Part shown: positions 1-8,135 of the stretch, in pieces
How positions within the stretch are numbered: the first letter of the stretch is position 1
Layout: every line of letters starts with the position of its first letter
From: Verrucomicrobiaceae bacterium
GTDB lineage: Bacteria; Verrucomicrobiota; Verrucomicrobiia; Verrucomicrobiales; Verrucomicrobiaceae
Length of the DNA stretch: 64,000 nucleotides
Direction of reading: 5' to 3'
Assembly: GCA_016795465.1 (NCBI GenBank)
Contig: JAEUHK010000124.1
Coordinates: 124,001 to 188,000 of the forward strand
The notes under the pieces: model-generated
What the model saw: only the letters and a program-made list of their open reading frames with translations
The model's database searches: none
What the model was told of the DNA's origin: nothing
Position numbers and translations under genes: made by a program

Positions 1-1262
1 TCCTCGATCTTCAGCACGCTCTTGATCTGCTCCTTCTTCACGCGCAGCTCGGGGAAGACATCGCCCATCTGGGCGGCGAGGACATCGACGAGCTTGTAGA
101 AGAAGGGCTCTTTGAAGTCGAGCGTGCGGCCGTATTTCACGGCGCGGCGGAGGATGCGGCGGAGGGTGTAGTTGCGGTCGCTGTTGCCGGGCTGGATGCC
201 GTCGGCAATGGCGAAGCTGAGCGTGCGGATGTGGTCGGCGATGACGCGGAAGGCGACGTCGATCTTTTCCTGCTCGGTGACGGGCACGACGTGGCCTTGC
301 TCATTGGCCTTCGGCAGCGTGCTGGCGTAAGTTTTGCCGGACATCTTCGTCAGCTCGTCAAAGATGGGGCGGAAGACGTCGGTGTCGTAGTTGCTGATCT
401 TCGCGTTTTGGAAGTCGGTGAAGTTTTTTGTGCCCTGGATGATGGAGCAGACACGCTCGAAGCCCATGCCGGTATCGACGTGCTTCGCGGGGAGCGGCTC
501 GAAGGTGCCCTCGGGCGTGGCGTTGTATTGGATGAAGACGTTGTTCCAGATCTCGATGCAGCTCGCGTCGCTGCCGTTGACGAGCTTGCGGCCTTCGCGC
601 TGGCGGGCTTCATCGAGCTCGGGCGTGCCGGGAGTGAGGTCGATGTGGATCTCGGTGCAGGGGCCGCAGGGGCCGGTGTCGCCCATCATCCAGAAGTTGT
701 CCTTCTTGTTGCCGTTGACGATGTGGATGTCGGGATCGAGGCCGATGCTGCGGAATTTTTCCGCCCAGATCTCCCAGGCCTCCTGGTCGCGCTCGGCGGG
801 ATCGCCCTTCGATTTGTCGGGCTGATAAATCGTGGCGTAAACGCGGGTCGGCGGGAACTTCCAGCGCTCGATGACGAGCTCCCAGGCCCAGGCGATGGCC
901 TCTTTCTTGAAGTAGTCGCCGAAGGACCAGTTCCCGAGCATCTCGAAGAGCGTGTGGTGGTAGGTGTCGAGCCCGACGTCTTCGAGGTCGTTGTGCTTGC
1001 CGCCGGCGCGGATGCACTTCTGCGTGTCCGCGGCGCGGGTGGGCAGGCCTTTGTGCAAGACGCCGGGCCAGGTGTCCACGTCCGCGCTGCGCTCACCGAG
1101 GAAGATGGGCACGAACTGGTTCATGCCCGCATTCGTGAAGATGCGCGCGCCGTCGCGGCTGGTGTAGCCGACGTTGTCGCTGGGCACGATGGTGTGCTGC
1201 TTCTCCTTGAAGAAATCGAGGAAGGTGGCGCGGATTTCGGCGGCGGTGGGGATCTTGGACAT
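1..1262 (-). CDS. alaS: Alanyl-tRNA synthetase, N-terminal part (runs off the left edge)
   Basis: Cytoplasmic class II aminoacyl-tRNA synthetase that charges tRNA-Ala. Reading the minus strand from the ATG at 1262 gives MSKIPTAAEIRATFLDFF, then the AlaRS signatures TNAGMNQFVPIFLG, HNDLEDVG and HTLFEMLGNWSFGDYFKKEA, and near the window edge ADGIQPGNSDRNYTLRRILR. About 420 of the usual roughly 870-950 residues are present, covering the catalytic domain and the start of the tRNA-recognition region; the editing and C-Ala domains lie outside the window. The frame is open throughout. It is divergent from the DUF1549 gene, with about 60 bp between the two starts. Confidence 0.96.
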   Translation of the reverse strand, partial: MSKIPTAAEIRATFLDFFKEKQHTIVPSDNVGYTSRDGARIFTNAGMNQFVPIFLGERSADVDTWPGVLHKGLPTRAADTQKCIRAGGKHNDLEDVGLDTYHHTLFEMLGNWSFGDYFKKEAIAWAWELVIERWKFPPTRVYATIYQPDKSKGDPAERDQEAWEIWAEKFRSIGLDPDIHIVNGNKKDNFWMMGDTGPCGPCTEIHIDLTPGTPELDEARQREGRKLVNGSDASCIEIWNNVFIQYNATPEGTFEPLPAKHVDTGMGFERVCSIIQGTKNFTDFQNAKISNYDTDVFRPIFDELTKMSGKTYASTLPKANEQGHVVPVTEQEKIDVAFRVIADHIRTLSFAIADGIQPGNSDRNYTLRRILRRAVKYGRTLDFKEPFFYKLVDVLAAQMGDVFPELRVKKEQIKSVLKIE

Positions 1263-1314
1263 GGGAAAGAGGGCGCGGATGGTAGCGGGAGAGCGGGAGT
1301 GGTAAAGTGCTCAG

Positions 1315-1340
1315 TTCTCCATGCTCCGCCCCATGGAGAA
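1315..1340 (+). promoter_or_regulatory. 9-8-9 hairpin covering the start codon(s) of the DUF1549 gene
   Basis: TTCTCCATG (1315-1323) is perfectly complementary to CATGGAGAA (1332-1340) across an 8-base loop. Both in-frame ATG candidates of the downstream gene (1321 and 1333) fall inside the stem, so the folded mRNA would hide them. The complementarity is seen directly; a role in translation control is inference. Confidence 0.4.
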
Positions 1341-4300
1341 TGCCGCCCAACGTCGAAAATCAGCGGTGGCGAGCGTATTGTCCCCCGTGATCCGCCCCCT
1401 TGTCACTTTTGCCCTCGTTTCCTCCGCGCTCGCGGAGCCCATCGACTTTTCCAAGCAGGTCCGCCCGATCCTGAGCGAGAACTGCTTCTTCTGCCACGGT
1501 CCCGACGACAAAAAACGCGAGGCGGACCTCCGTCTCGATGACGAGGCCGCCGCGAAGAAGAACAACGACGGCGTCATCGCCGTGGTGCCGGGTGATCCGG
1601 AGAAAAGCGCTCTCATCCAGCGCATTGTGAGCACTGACCCCGATGAGGTCATGCCGCCACCGAAGCAGCACAAGACGATCTCGCCCGCGCAGGTGGCGCT
1701 GCTCAAAGAGTGGATCAAGCAGGGCGCTAAGTGGGGGAAGCATTGGAGTTATGAGAAGGTCGTAAAGCCGGCAGTGCCCGCGGGCGCAAAGAATCCGGTG
1801 GATGCGTTTTTGGCGGCGCGTCTGAAGAAGGAAGGGCTGTCGTTTTCTCCTGCGGCGGACCGCGCGACGCTGATCCGCCGTGTGGCGCTCGATCTGACCG
1901 GGCTGCCGCCAACGTTGGAGGAGCTCGCACGCTTTTCGTCCGACAAGTCAGACAGGTCCGACCTGTCCGACGTCGTGGCGCATTACCTCGCCAAGCCGAG
2001 CTACGGCGAGCACTGGGCGCGCCAATGGCTGGATCTCGCACGCTACGCGGACTCGTCCGGCTATCCGAGTGACCAGCCGCGGGAGATTTGGGCTTATCGG
2101 GACTGGGTGATTCGGGCGCTGAATGCGAACATGCCGTTCGATCAGTTCACCATCGAGCAGCTCGCGGGGGATTTGCTGCCGAATCCGACGGATGACCAGC
2201 TCATCGCGACGGCGTTTCATCGGAACACGATGACGCAAAACGAAGGCGGCACGGACGACGAGGAATTCCGCAACGCGGCGATCATCGACCGCGTGAACAC
2301 GACCTTCGCGGTGTGGATGGGCACCACGATGGCCTGTGCGCAGTGCCACACGCACAAATACGATCCCCTCACGATCAACGAGTACTTCCAGTTCTACGCC
2401 TTCCTCAATCAAAGCGCCGACAGCGACAAAAAGGACGAGGTGCCGCTGCACAGCTTTGACACGCCGGAGCTGAAAAAGCAGCGCGAGTCGCTCCAAAGCG
2501 AGATCGCGGCGCTGGAGTCGAAATTCACGAAACCGGACGCAAAATGGCTTGCGGGGCTGGAGGCGTGGGATCGCGGTTTTGCTCGCGATTTGGGCTGGCA
2601 GAGCCCGAAGCCGCTCAAAGTGAGCGAAAGCGACGCGAAGATCGAAAACGATGGCCGCGTGATCCTCGCGAAGAACAAGGACACGGCGAGTTACACGGTC
2701 GAATTGCCACTCGCGGGCGACAAACTGAGCGCGTTGAGGCTCGAAACGGCTCCGCAGGCTGGTTTCGGCAATTTTGTGCTCACGAGCCTCAGGGCCGAAG
2801 TGGTGCCGCCGGATGCCAAAGCGGCTCCGCAGGCTCGATTTGTGCGCGTGGAGCTGCCGGGTGCCAAAAAGATGCTGCAACTCGCCGAGGTGCAGGTTTT
2901 CAGCGGCGCGGAAAACATCGCGCCGAAGGGCGTGGCGAGTCACAGCAGCCAATATCAGGACGCCGCGGCGAAACGTGCGAATGATGGCAACACGGACGGT
3001 AATTACAACAAAGGCAGCGTGTCGCACACGAGCGGCAACGACAACGATCCGTGGTGGGAGGTCGATCTGAAGACCGCGAAGCCGGTGGATCGCGTGGTGG
3101 TGTGGAACCGGCTCGATGGCGTGAGCAAGCGTCTCGATGGCTTCCGCGTGGTGCTGCTCGATGAGAAGCGTCAAATCCTGTGGAAGAGCGAGCCGACACC
3201 TGCGCCGGAGAAGGAAAAGGCCTTTGCGGTGAGCGGTCCGGTGCCGCTGAGCTTCACCACGGCGCTCGCGGATTTCTCACAGAGCGGTTTTGAGGCGACG
3301 AAGTTCCTCGAAGCCAAAAGCAAGGGTTGGGCGGTTGGTGGCGCGGCTGAAAAACCGCACACGCTCACGCTTTTGACGAACTCGCCCATCGCGGTGCCTG
3401 CGGGCGCGAAGCTGCGGGTGATTTTGGAGCAGCAGAGCGAGTTCAAACAGCACACGCTCGGTAACTTCCGCCTGAGTTTCACCGGCGATGCCCGCGTGCA
3501 GCAGGCGGCGAAGATTCCGGCGAATGTGATCGCCGCGCTGGCGCAGCCGAAACGCACGCCGGAGCAGCAGCAGGTCGTGGCGGATTATTATGTGCGAAAC
3601 GTCGCGAAGGAATCGGCCGCGGAGCGCACGCGTCTTGCGGCAGCGAACAAGGAACTCGCCGCGATGAAGCCGGTGACGGTGCCGATCATGCGCGATCTCG
3701 ATCCGAAGCAGCGTCGCGTGACGAAAGTGCAGCTCCGCGGCAACTGGCAGTCGCTCGGCGATGAAGTGAGCGAGGGCACGCCGGCGGTGTTTCATCCGCT
3801 GCCGGCGAATGCGCCGCGCAATCGCCTCACGATGGCGAAATGGCTCGTGAGCCGCGACAATCCGCTCACGGCTCGCGTGACGGTGAATCGTTTGTGGGAA
3901 AGCATCTTCGGCACCGGCATCGTGCGCAGCAGCGAGGAGTTTGGCAGCCAGGGCGATCTGCCGTTTCATCCCGAGTTGCTCGACTGGCTCGCCGCGGAGC
4001 TGATGGACAGCGGCTGGGACCTTAAGCACATGCTGAAGCTGATGCTGACGAGCCAGGCGTATCAGCAGAACTCCAAATCGACGCCCGAACTCAACGAGCG
4101 TGATCCTGACAATCGTCTGCTGGCCCGCGGGCCGCGTTTCCGCCCCACCGGCGAACTGCTGCGCGATCAGGCGCTCGCGGTGAGCGGCCTGCTTTCGGAG
4201 AAGATGTATGGCGTGCCGGTGCGGCCGATGACGCCGAACCTCGGCCTCAGCACGGCGTTTGGTCGCAGCAACGACTGGGAGGTCAGCAAAGGCGAAGACG

Positions 4301-4758
4301 GGCATCGTCGCAGTCTCTATACCGAAGTGCGCCGCAACTCGCCGTATGCGAGCTTCACGACGTTCGACGCCGGCAATCGCGAGGTCTGCATGATCCGCCG
4401 CAGCCGCACGAACACGCCGCTACAGGCCTTCGTGACGCTGAACGACCCCGTCTTCCTCGAAACGCATCAGGCGATGGCTCGGCGGCTTGTTCGAGAGGCC
4501 AAAACGCAGCCGGAGCGGCTCTCCCGGCTGTTTAAGCTGTGTCTGGCGCGTGAGCCGACAGCGACTGAATTGACCACATTGACCCAATTGCACGCCGAGA
4601 GCGTCGCGATGTATCGCGCGGATGCCGCCGCGGCCACGAAGATGGCCACGGAGCAGCTGGGACCTGTCGAAGCCGGCGCCGATGTCGCCGAACTCGCCGC
4701 TTGGACCGCGGTGGCGAATGTCGTCATGAATTTGGATGAGTTTTTGATGCGCCGTTAA
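1321..4758 (+). CDS. DUF1549/DUF1553 planctomycete-type cytochrome protein with discoidin-like insert
   Basis: Large exported protein of the PSD1 family typical of Planctomycetes and Verrucomicrobia; its biochemical role is unproven, probably surface redox or polymer binding. A hydrophobic signal region (about residues 25-38) is followed by a cytochrome motif CFFCH (55-59, PSCyt1), the DUF1549 domain (about 150-360) with a second motif CAQCHTHKYDP near 338, an F5/8-type-C-like domain (about 500-630, with DPWWEVDL), and DUF1553 (about 830-1140, NRLWESIFGTGIV and LMLTSQAYQQ). Start may be 1321 or 1333. Residues SDKSDRSDLSD in the DUF1549 domain derive from a GTCNGAC repeat (1938-1971). A small membrane protein and a DUF1501 gene follow, the usual partner arrangement. 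Confidence 0.9.
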   Translation: MLRPMENAAQRRKSAVASVLSPVIRPLVTFALVSSALAEPIDFSKQVRPILSENCFFCHGPDDKKREADLRLDDEAAAKKNNDGVIAVVPGDPEKSALIQRIVSTDPDEVMPPPKQHKTISPAQVALLKEWIKQGAKWGKHWSYEKVVKPAVPAGAKNPVDAFLAARLKKEGLSFSPAADRATLIRRVALDLTGLPPTLEELARFSSDKSDRSDLSDVVAHYLAKPSYGEHWARQWLDLARYADSSGYPSDQPREIWAYRDWVIRALNANMPFDQFTIEQLAGDLLPNPTDDQLIATAFHRNTMTQNEGGTDDEEFRNAAIIDRVNTTFAVWMGTTMACAQCHTHKYDPLTINEYFQFYAFLNQSADSDKKDEVPLHSFDTPELKKQRESLQSEIAALESKFTKPDAKWLAGLEAWDRGFARDLGWQSPKPLKVSESDAKIENDGRVILAKNKDTASYTVELPLAGDKLSALRLETAPQAGFGNFVLTSLRAEVVPPDAKAAPQARFVRVELPGAKKMLQLAEVQVFSGAENIAPKGVASHSSQYQDAAAKRANDGNTDGNYNKGSVSHTSGNDNDPWWEVDLKTAKPVDRVVVWNRLDGVSKRLDGFRVVLLDEKRQILWKSEPTPAPEKEKAFAVSGPVPLSFTTALADFSQSGFEATKFLEAKSKGWAVGGAAEKPHTLTLLTNSPIAVPAGAKLRVILEQQSEFKQHTLGNFRLSFTGDARVQQAAKIPANVIAALAQPKRTPEQQQVVADYYVRNVAKESAAERTRLAAANKELAAMKPVTVPIMRDLDPKQRRVTKVQLRGNWQSLGDEVSEGTPAVFHPLPANAPRNRLTMAKWLVSRDNPLTARVTVNRLWESIFGTGIVRSSEEFGSQGDLPFHPELLDWLAAELMDSGWDLKHMLKLMLTSQAYQQNSKSTPELNERDPDNRLLARGPRFRPTGELLRDQALAVSGLLSEKMYGVPVRPMTPNLGLSTAFGRSNDWEVSKGEDGHRRSLYTEVRRNSPYASFTTFDAGNREVCMIRRSRTNTPLQAFVTLNDPVFLETHQAMARRLVREAKTQPERLSRLFKLCLAREPTATELTTLTQLHAESVAMYRADAAAATKMATEQLGPVEAGADVAELAAWTAVANVVMNLDEFLMRR
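1938..1971 (+). repeat. 34-bp GTCNGAC tandem array inside the DUF1549 gene
   Basis: Four heptamers of the form GTCNGAC, each palindromic around its centre, repeat with a 9-bp period and encode SDKSDRSDLSD in frame. The array matches one in hrpA (28969-29002, opposite strand) at 31 of 34 bases, and in both genes it is read in the same orientation relative to the coding strand. It occupies a loop between two helices of the DUF1549 domain. Confidence 0.8.
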
Positions 4759-4776
4759 CTCTCAACACTTCTTCGC

Positions 4777-4998
4777 ATGTCTATTGCCATTATCATTCGA
4801 TTGGGTTTGGCCGTTGTGGCCTACAACTTTGCCAATCAATCCGAAAAGCCTCTCGCTCGTGCGTTCGGCCTGGCTTACCTCCTCATCGTTGGCTTCTTCG
4901 CGATGATGGGTGCGTTTAGCAACGGCGGATGGCAGTATTGGCTCGTCGGCTTGCTCACACTGGGCGCCGCGGCGCATGCTTATTGGACGAATCGCTGA
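4777..4998 (+). CDS. Small two-segment membrane protein, function unknown
   Basis: A 73-residue protein with hydrophobic stretches at about residues 2-17 and 28-48, and a third weaker one at 52-67, ending YWTNR. It starts 18 bp after the DUF1549 gene and ends 17 bp before the DUF1501 start, so all three are probably one transcript. No recognisable family or catalytic motif. It may be a membrane anchor or a chance passenger of the DUF1549/DUF1501 pair. Confidence 0.65.
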   Translation: MSIAIIIRLGLAVVAYNFANQSEKPLARAFGLAYLLIVGFFAMMGAFSNGGWQYWLVGLLTLGAAAHAYWTNR

Positions 4999-5015
4999 AC
5001 TTTAAATCCGAAGCC

Positions 5016-6467
5016 ATGAACCCCATTCTCCACGACAAACTCCAGCTCACGACGCGGCGCACTTTTTTGGGCAATGCGGGGCAGTTCAGCCTGGGCGCGA
5101 TTGCGTTGCACGCGATGCAGCAGGACTCCGCGGCGATGCCGCAGGCGGCGAATCCGATGCTGCCGCGGAAGTCGCATCACGCGGCGAAGGCGAAGCGCGT
5201 GATCTACCTGCACATGTCGGGTGCGCCGCCGCATCTCGATCTGTTTGATTACAAGCCGGAGCTGGTGAAGCGCAGCGGGCAGGATTGTCCGGACTCGATT
5301 CTCAAAGGGCGGCGCTTTGCCTTCACGACGGGCGTGCCGAAGCTGATGGGCACGCCGCGCACGTTTGCGCGTTACGGCAAGGCGGGGATGTGGATGAGCG
5401 ATGCCTGCCCGAACTTTCACACCATAGCGGACGAGATGTGCATGATCCGTTCGATGAACACGGATCAGTTCAATCATGCGCCGGCGGAGCTGCTGCTTTT
5501 CACCGGGCATGCGCGTCAAGGGCGGCCTTCGCTGGGCTCGTGGGCGACGTATGGGCTGGGCACGGACAATCAGGACCTGCCGGGCTTTGTGACGCTGATC
5601 TCCAGCGGCACGCAGCCGAGCGGTGGCCAGGGTTTGTGGGGCAGCGGCTTCATCCCGAGCGTGTATCAAGGTGTGCAATGCCGCAGCAAGGGCGATCCGG
5701 TGCTTTTTGTGAGCGATCCGGCGGGGATGAATCGCGAGATGCGGCGCAAGACGCTCGATGTGCTCAACCAGCTCAATCAGCAGCAGGTGGCGGAGCTCGG
5801 GCATCCGGAGACGGTGACGCGCATCGCGCAATACGAGCTGGCGTATCGCATGCAGGCGAGCGTGCCGGAGGTGATGGACATCTCGAAGGAAAACGCGGCC
5901 ACGCTGGAGGCCTATGGCGCGAAACCGGGCGAGGCAAGCTTTGCGAACAACTGCCTGCTCGCGCGTCGGCTCGTGGAGCAAGGCGTGCGCTTTGTGCAGC
6001 TCTTTGACTGGGGCTGGGACTTTCACGGCACCGGGCCGGACAACGGCATCGAAGACGGTTTGACGAAGAAGGTGGCCGCGACGGACAAACCGGTGGCCGC
6101 TTTGATCAAAGACCTCAAACAACGCGGCCTGCTCGAGGACACGCTGGTCATCTGGGGCGGCGAATTCGGCCGCACGCCCTTCCGCGAGGGCCGCACGGCC
6201 GCGAGCAAGGTTCTCGGTCGCGATCACTACCCGGACTGCTTCACGCTCTTCATGGCCGGCGGTGGCGCGAAGGCCGGCTTCGACTACGGCAGCACCGACG
6301 AGCTCGGTTTCAGCATCGCCGAGAACAAAGTCCACGTGCATGACTTCCAAGCCACGGTGATGCACCTGCTCGGTTTTGATCACGAACGACTGACGTATCG
6401 CTTCCAAGGCCGCGATTATCGCCTCACGGACATCCATGGGCATGTGGTGAAGGATTTGCTGGCGTGA
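5016..6467 (+). CDS. DUF1501 family protein, Tat-exported
   Basis: About 483 residues starting at ATG 5016; an upstream in-frame start at 4929 would run back into the preceding gene. The N-terminus carries a twin-arginine signal (TTRRTFLGNAGQFSLGAIAL). The body shows DUF1501 hallmarks related to the alkaline phosphatase/sulfatase fold: IYLHMSGAPPHLDLFDYKP near the start, MCMIRSMNTDQFNHAPAEL, and near the C-terminus LVIWGGEFGRTPF with GRDHYPDCF and MHLLGFDHERLTYRFQGRDYRLTD. DUF1501 genes usually sit beside DUF1549/DUF1553 genes, as here. The enzymatic activity of the family is not established. Confidence 0.92.
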   Translation: MNPILHDKLQLTTRRTFLGNAGQFSLGAIALHAMQQDSAAMPQAANPMLPRKSHHAAKAKRVIYLHMSGAPPHLDLFDYKPELVKRSGQDCPDSILKGRRFAFTTGVPKLMGTPRTFARYGKAGMWMSDACPNFHTIADEMCMIRSMNTDQFNHAPAELLLFTGHARQGRPSLGSWATYGLGTDNQDLPGFVTLISSGTQPSGGQGLWGSGFIPSVYQGVQCRSKGDPVLFVSDPAGMNREMRRKTLDVLNQLNQQQVAELGHPETVTRIAQYELAYRMQASVPEVMDISKENAATLEAYGAKPGEASFANNCLLARRLVEQGVRFVQLFDWGWDFHGTGPDNGIEDGLTKKVAATDKPVAALIKDLKQRGLLEDTLVIWGGEFGRTPFREGRTAASKVLGRDHYPDCFTLFMAGGGAKAGFDYGSTDELGFSIAENKVHVHDFQATVMHLLGFDHERLTYRFQGRDYRLTDIHGHVVKDLLA

Positions 6468-6486
6468 AAGCTTACCGAAGAGCGTC

Positions 6487-7020
6487 ATGACCTCCTCTTT
6501 GCGACTCCTTGCCCTGCTCATCGCCGCCACGAGCATGCTCTCCGCCGCTGATCCGGTGGTGACGAGGACCTTTTATGTGTCTGGCGTCGAATGCGGGAGC
6601 TGCGTTTACATGGTGCAGCAGTCGATTGGCGAAACGAAAGGCGTGGAAGACGTGCAGGTGGTGCAGATCATCGACAACTACGCCCAGGTGACCTTCAACC
6701 CAAAGCGGGTCAGCGATCATCAAATCGCCCAAGCAGTGCGTGAGGCCATCCCGCTGCATGGCACGCCTTACCTGGCAACGCTCCGCGTGAAGATGCCCGA
6801 CTACGCCAAACACAAAACGGCGGTCGATAAGCTCTTCGCGGGCTGGAAAGGCTCGGTGACGCTCGTGCCCTCGCTGGAGGTGAAAGACGAGTTTGTGATC
6901 CATTTTGAGCCGTTGAAGGCCGACTCGAAAAAGGCGGAGCCGCAGGGCTGGAGCCTCGCGGCTTTCACCGAGGCGATGAAGGGGCTCGGCGTGGGCTTCA
7001 CGCTGGTGCAGGAGGGGTAA
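6487..7020 (+). CDS. Secreted HMA-like (heavy-metal-associated) protein
   Basis: A 177-residue protein with a signal peptide (about residues 1-21) followed by a ferredoxin-like domain containing GVECGSC (Cys36, Cys39). This resembles the GMTCxxC metal-binding loop of MerP/CopZ-type HMA domains, and the context KGVEDVQVVQIIDNYAQVTFNP matches the usual beta-strand pattern. A second half without cysteines (about 95-177) may be a degenerate copy of the fold. It would act in the periplasm, possibly in copper or other soft-metal delivery. It follows DUF1501 by 19 bp and could be in the same transcript. Confidence 0.7.
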   Translation: MTSSLRLLALLIAATSMLSAADPVVTRTFYVSGVECGSCVYMVQQSIGETKGVEDVQVVQIIDNYAQVTFNPKRVSDHQIAQAVREAIPLHGTPYLATLRVKMPDYAKHKTAVDKLFAGWKGSVTLVPSLEVKDEFVIHFEPLKADSKKAEPQGWSLAAFTEAMKGLGVGFTLVQEG

Positions 7021-7067
7021 AGACCGGTTTAGGCAGCGAATAATTATGGCGTTCGGACTGGCAATAA

Positions 7068-7091
7068 GGTATTTAACACCTATTAAATACC
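7068..7091. promoter_or_regulatory. AT-rich 9-6-9 inverted repeat upstream of the ftsQ-like gene
   Basis: GGTATTTAA and TTAAATACC are perfectly complementary across CACCTA. The site is 34 bp before the ftsQ-like start, in the only clearly AT-rich patch of the neighbourhood. It could be an operator or a weak terminator for the preceding gene; no T-tract follows, which favours an operator or promoter element. Confidence 0.4.
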
Positions 7092-7124
7092 GGAAACAGG
7101 CCCTTCACTCTCCGCTCTCTCGCC

Positions 7125-8114
7125 ATGCCCTCTCCCAAGAAAGGCTCGAAATCACCTGCCCGCCGTCCTTCGCGTCCCCGCAAGGATGAGGTGCCGCATG
7201 TGATTGATTACGAGCCCGAGTCGCCGGTGATCCGCCAGCATGAGGCGGAGATGGCACGGCGGAAAGGGTATCGAAATGCGCTGTGGCTCATCGTGGCCAT
7301 CGTTGTGGTTGCATTGGGCAAGCTGGCGTGGGAGGAGGCTTTCGAGAAAAACTCACGCTTCCTGCTGAAGGCGCTCGACGTGCAGACGAGCGGTCCGCTC
7401 ACCGTGCCGCGGCTCGTCAATGCCACCGCCCTCACGCTCGACACGAATTTGCTCACGCTTAGCCTCAGCGATGTGCGCAGCCGGCTGGAGCGCCTGCCGC
7501 AGGTGAAAAACGTGCGCATCCAGCGTGATTACAACGGCAGCCTCACGATCGAGGTGAAGCAGCGCCTGCCGGTGGCGTGGCTGGAGTGCGCGAAGCAGAA
7601 ATACTACGCGCCGCTCAGCGGCACCGGCTGCCTCATCGATGCCGAGGGCGTGCCGATGCCATGCGAAGTCGTGACGAAGGAATACCTGGCCCTGCCGGTG
7701 ATCTGTTTTGATGCCGTCAGCAAGATCGAGCATGGCAAAAAGCTCACTGATCCGCTGCTGCACACGGCTTTGGAACTCGCGAAGGAGCTCAACTCGCGTG
7801 CGCAGGCACCTGCGGAGATCGCCCGCAGGCTCGTCATCCCGAACTCGTGGTCCATCGAGGCACATTACGCCACCGCTGAGTCCGAGCCGAAGGTCATCAC
7901 CTTCGGCGTCGATGACTTGGAGATGCAGCTCGAGCGTTACGACCGCCTCATGAAGGAGGTCCGCGCCCGCCAGTGGAAGATCGCCACGCTCCATTTCATC
8001 CCGGAGGGCAACACGCCTGCCACTTTCCACGGCGCACCTGACGTCAGCGGTCTCACGCTTGCTGAAAACCGTCCCGCGTCACCGGCACCCACGCCTTCCA
8101 CCACTCGTCGTTAA
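7125..8114 (+). CDS. ftsQ: FtsQ-like cell division protein (POTRA domain)
   Basis: A 329-residue bitopic membrane protein. A basic cytoplasmic tail (residues 1-50) precedes one transmembrane helix (about 51-67). A POTRA-like region follows (about 78-150: LTLDTNLLTLSLSDVRSRLERLPQVKNVRIQRDYNGSLTIEVKQRLPVAWLE), then an FtsQ-type beta domain beginning LIDAEGVPM. In the divisome FtsQ links early and late proteins in the periplasm. Identification rests on this layout and on the ftsA and ftsZ genes directly downstream; sequence conservation of FtsQ is always low. The murC, murB and ddl genes that often precede it are absent here. Confidence 0.85.
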   Translation: MPSPKKGSKSPARRPSRPRKDEVPHVIDYEPESPVIRQHEAEMARRKGYRNALWLIVAIVVVALGKLAWEEAFEKNSRFLLKALDVQTSGPLTVPRLVNATALTLDTNLLTLSLSDVRSRLERLPQVKNVRIQRDYNGSLTIEVKQRLPVAWLECAKQKYYAPLSGTGCLIDAEGVPMPCEVVTKEYLALPVICFDAVSKIEHGKKLTDPLLHTALELAKELNSRAQAPAEIARRLVIPNSWSIEAHYATAESEPKVITFGVDDLEMQLERYDRLMKEVRARQWKIATLHFIPEGNTPATFHGAPDVSGLTLAENRPASPAPTPSTTRR

Positions 8115-8135
8115 CCTCTCACCTCCCTCTGTCTC

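Noticed and set aside
231..1541. A 436-codon plus-strand frame opposite alaS
   Set aside because: AlaRS signatures are clear on the minus strand, and the plus translation is low-complexity Val/Ala/Asp-rich.
1938..1971. A CRISPR-like array
   Set aside because: The unit is 9 bp with no spacers and lies in frame inside a gene.
7068..7091. The AT-rich palindrome as a transcription terminator for the HMA-like gene
   Set aside because: No T-tract follows on either strand and the stem is AT-rich and weak, so it was kept as a possible operator instead.
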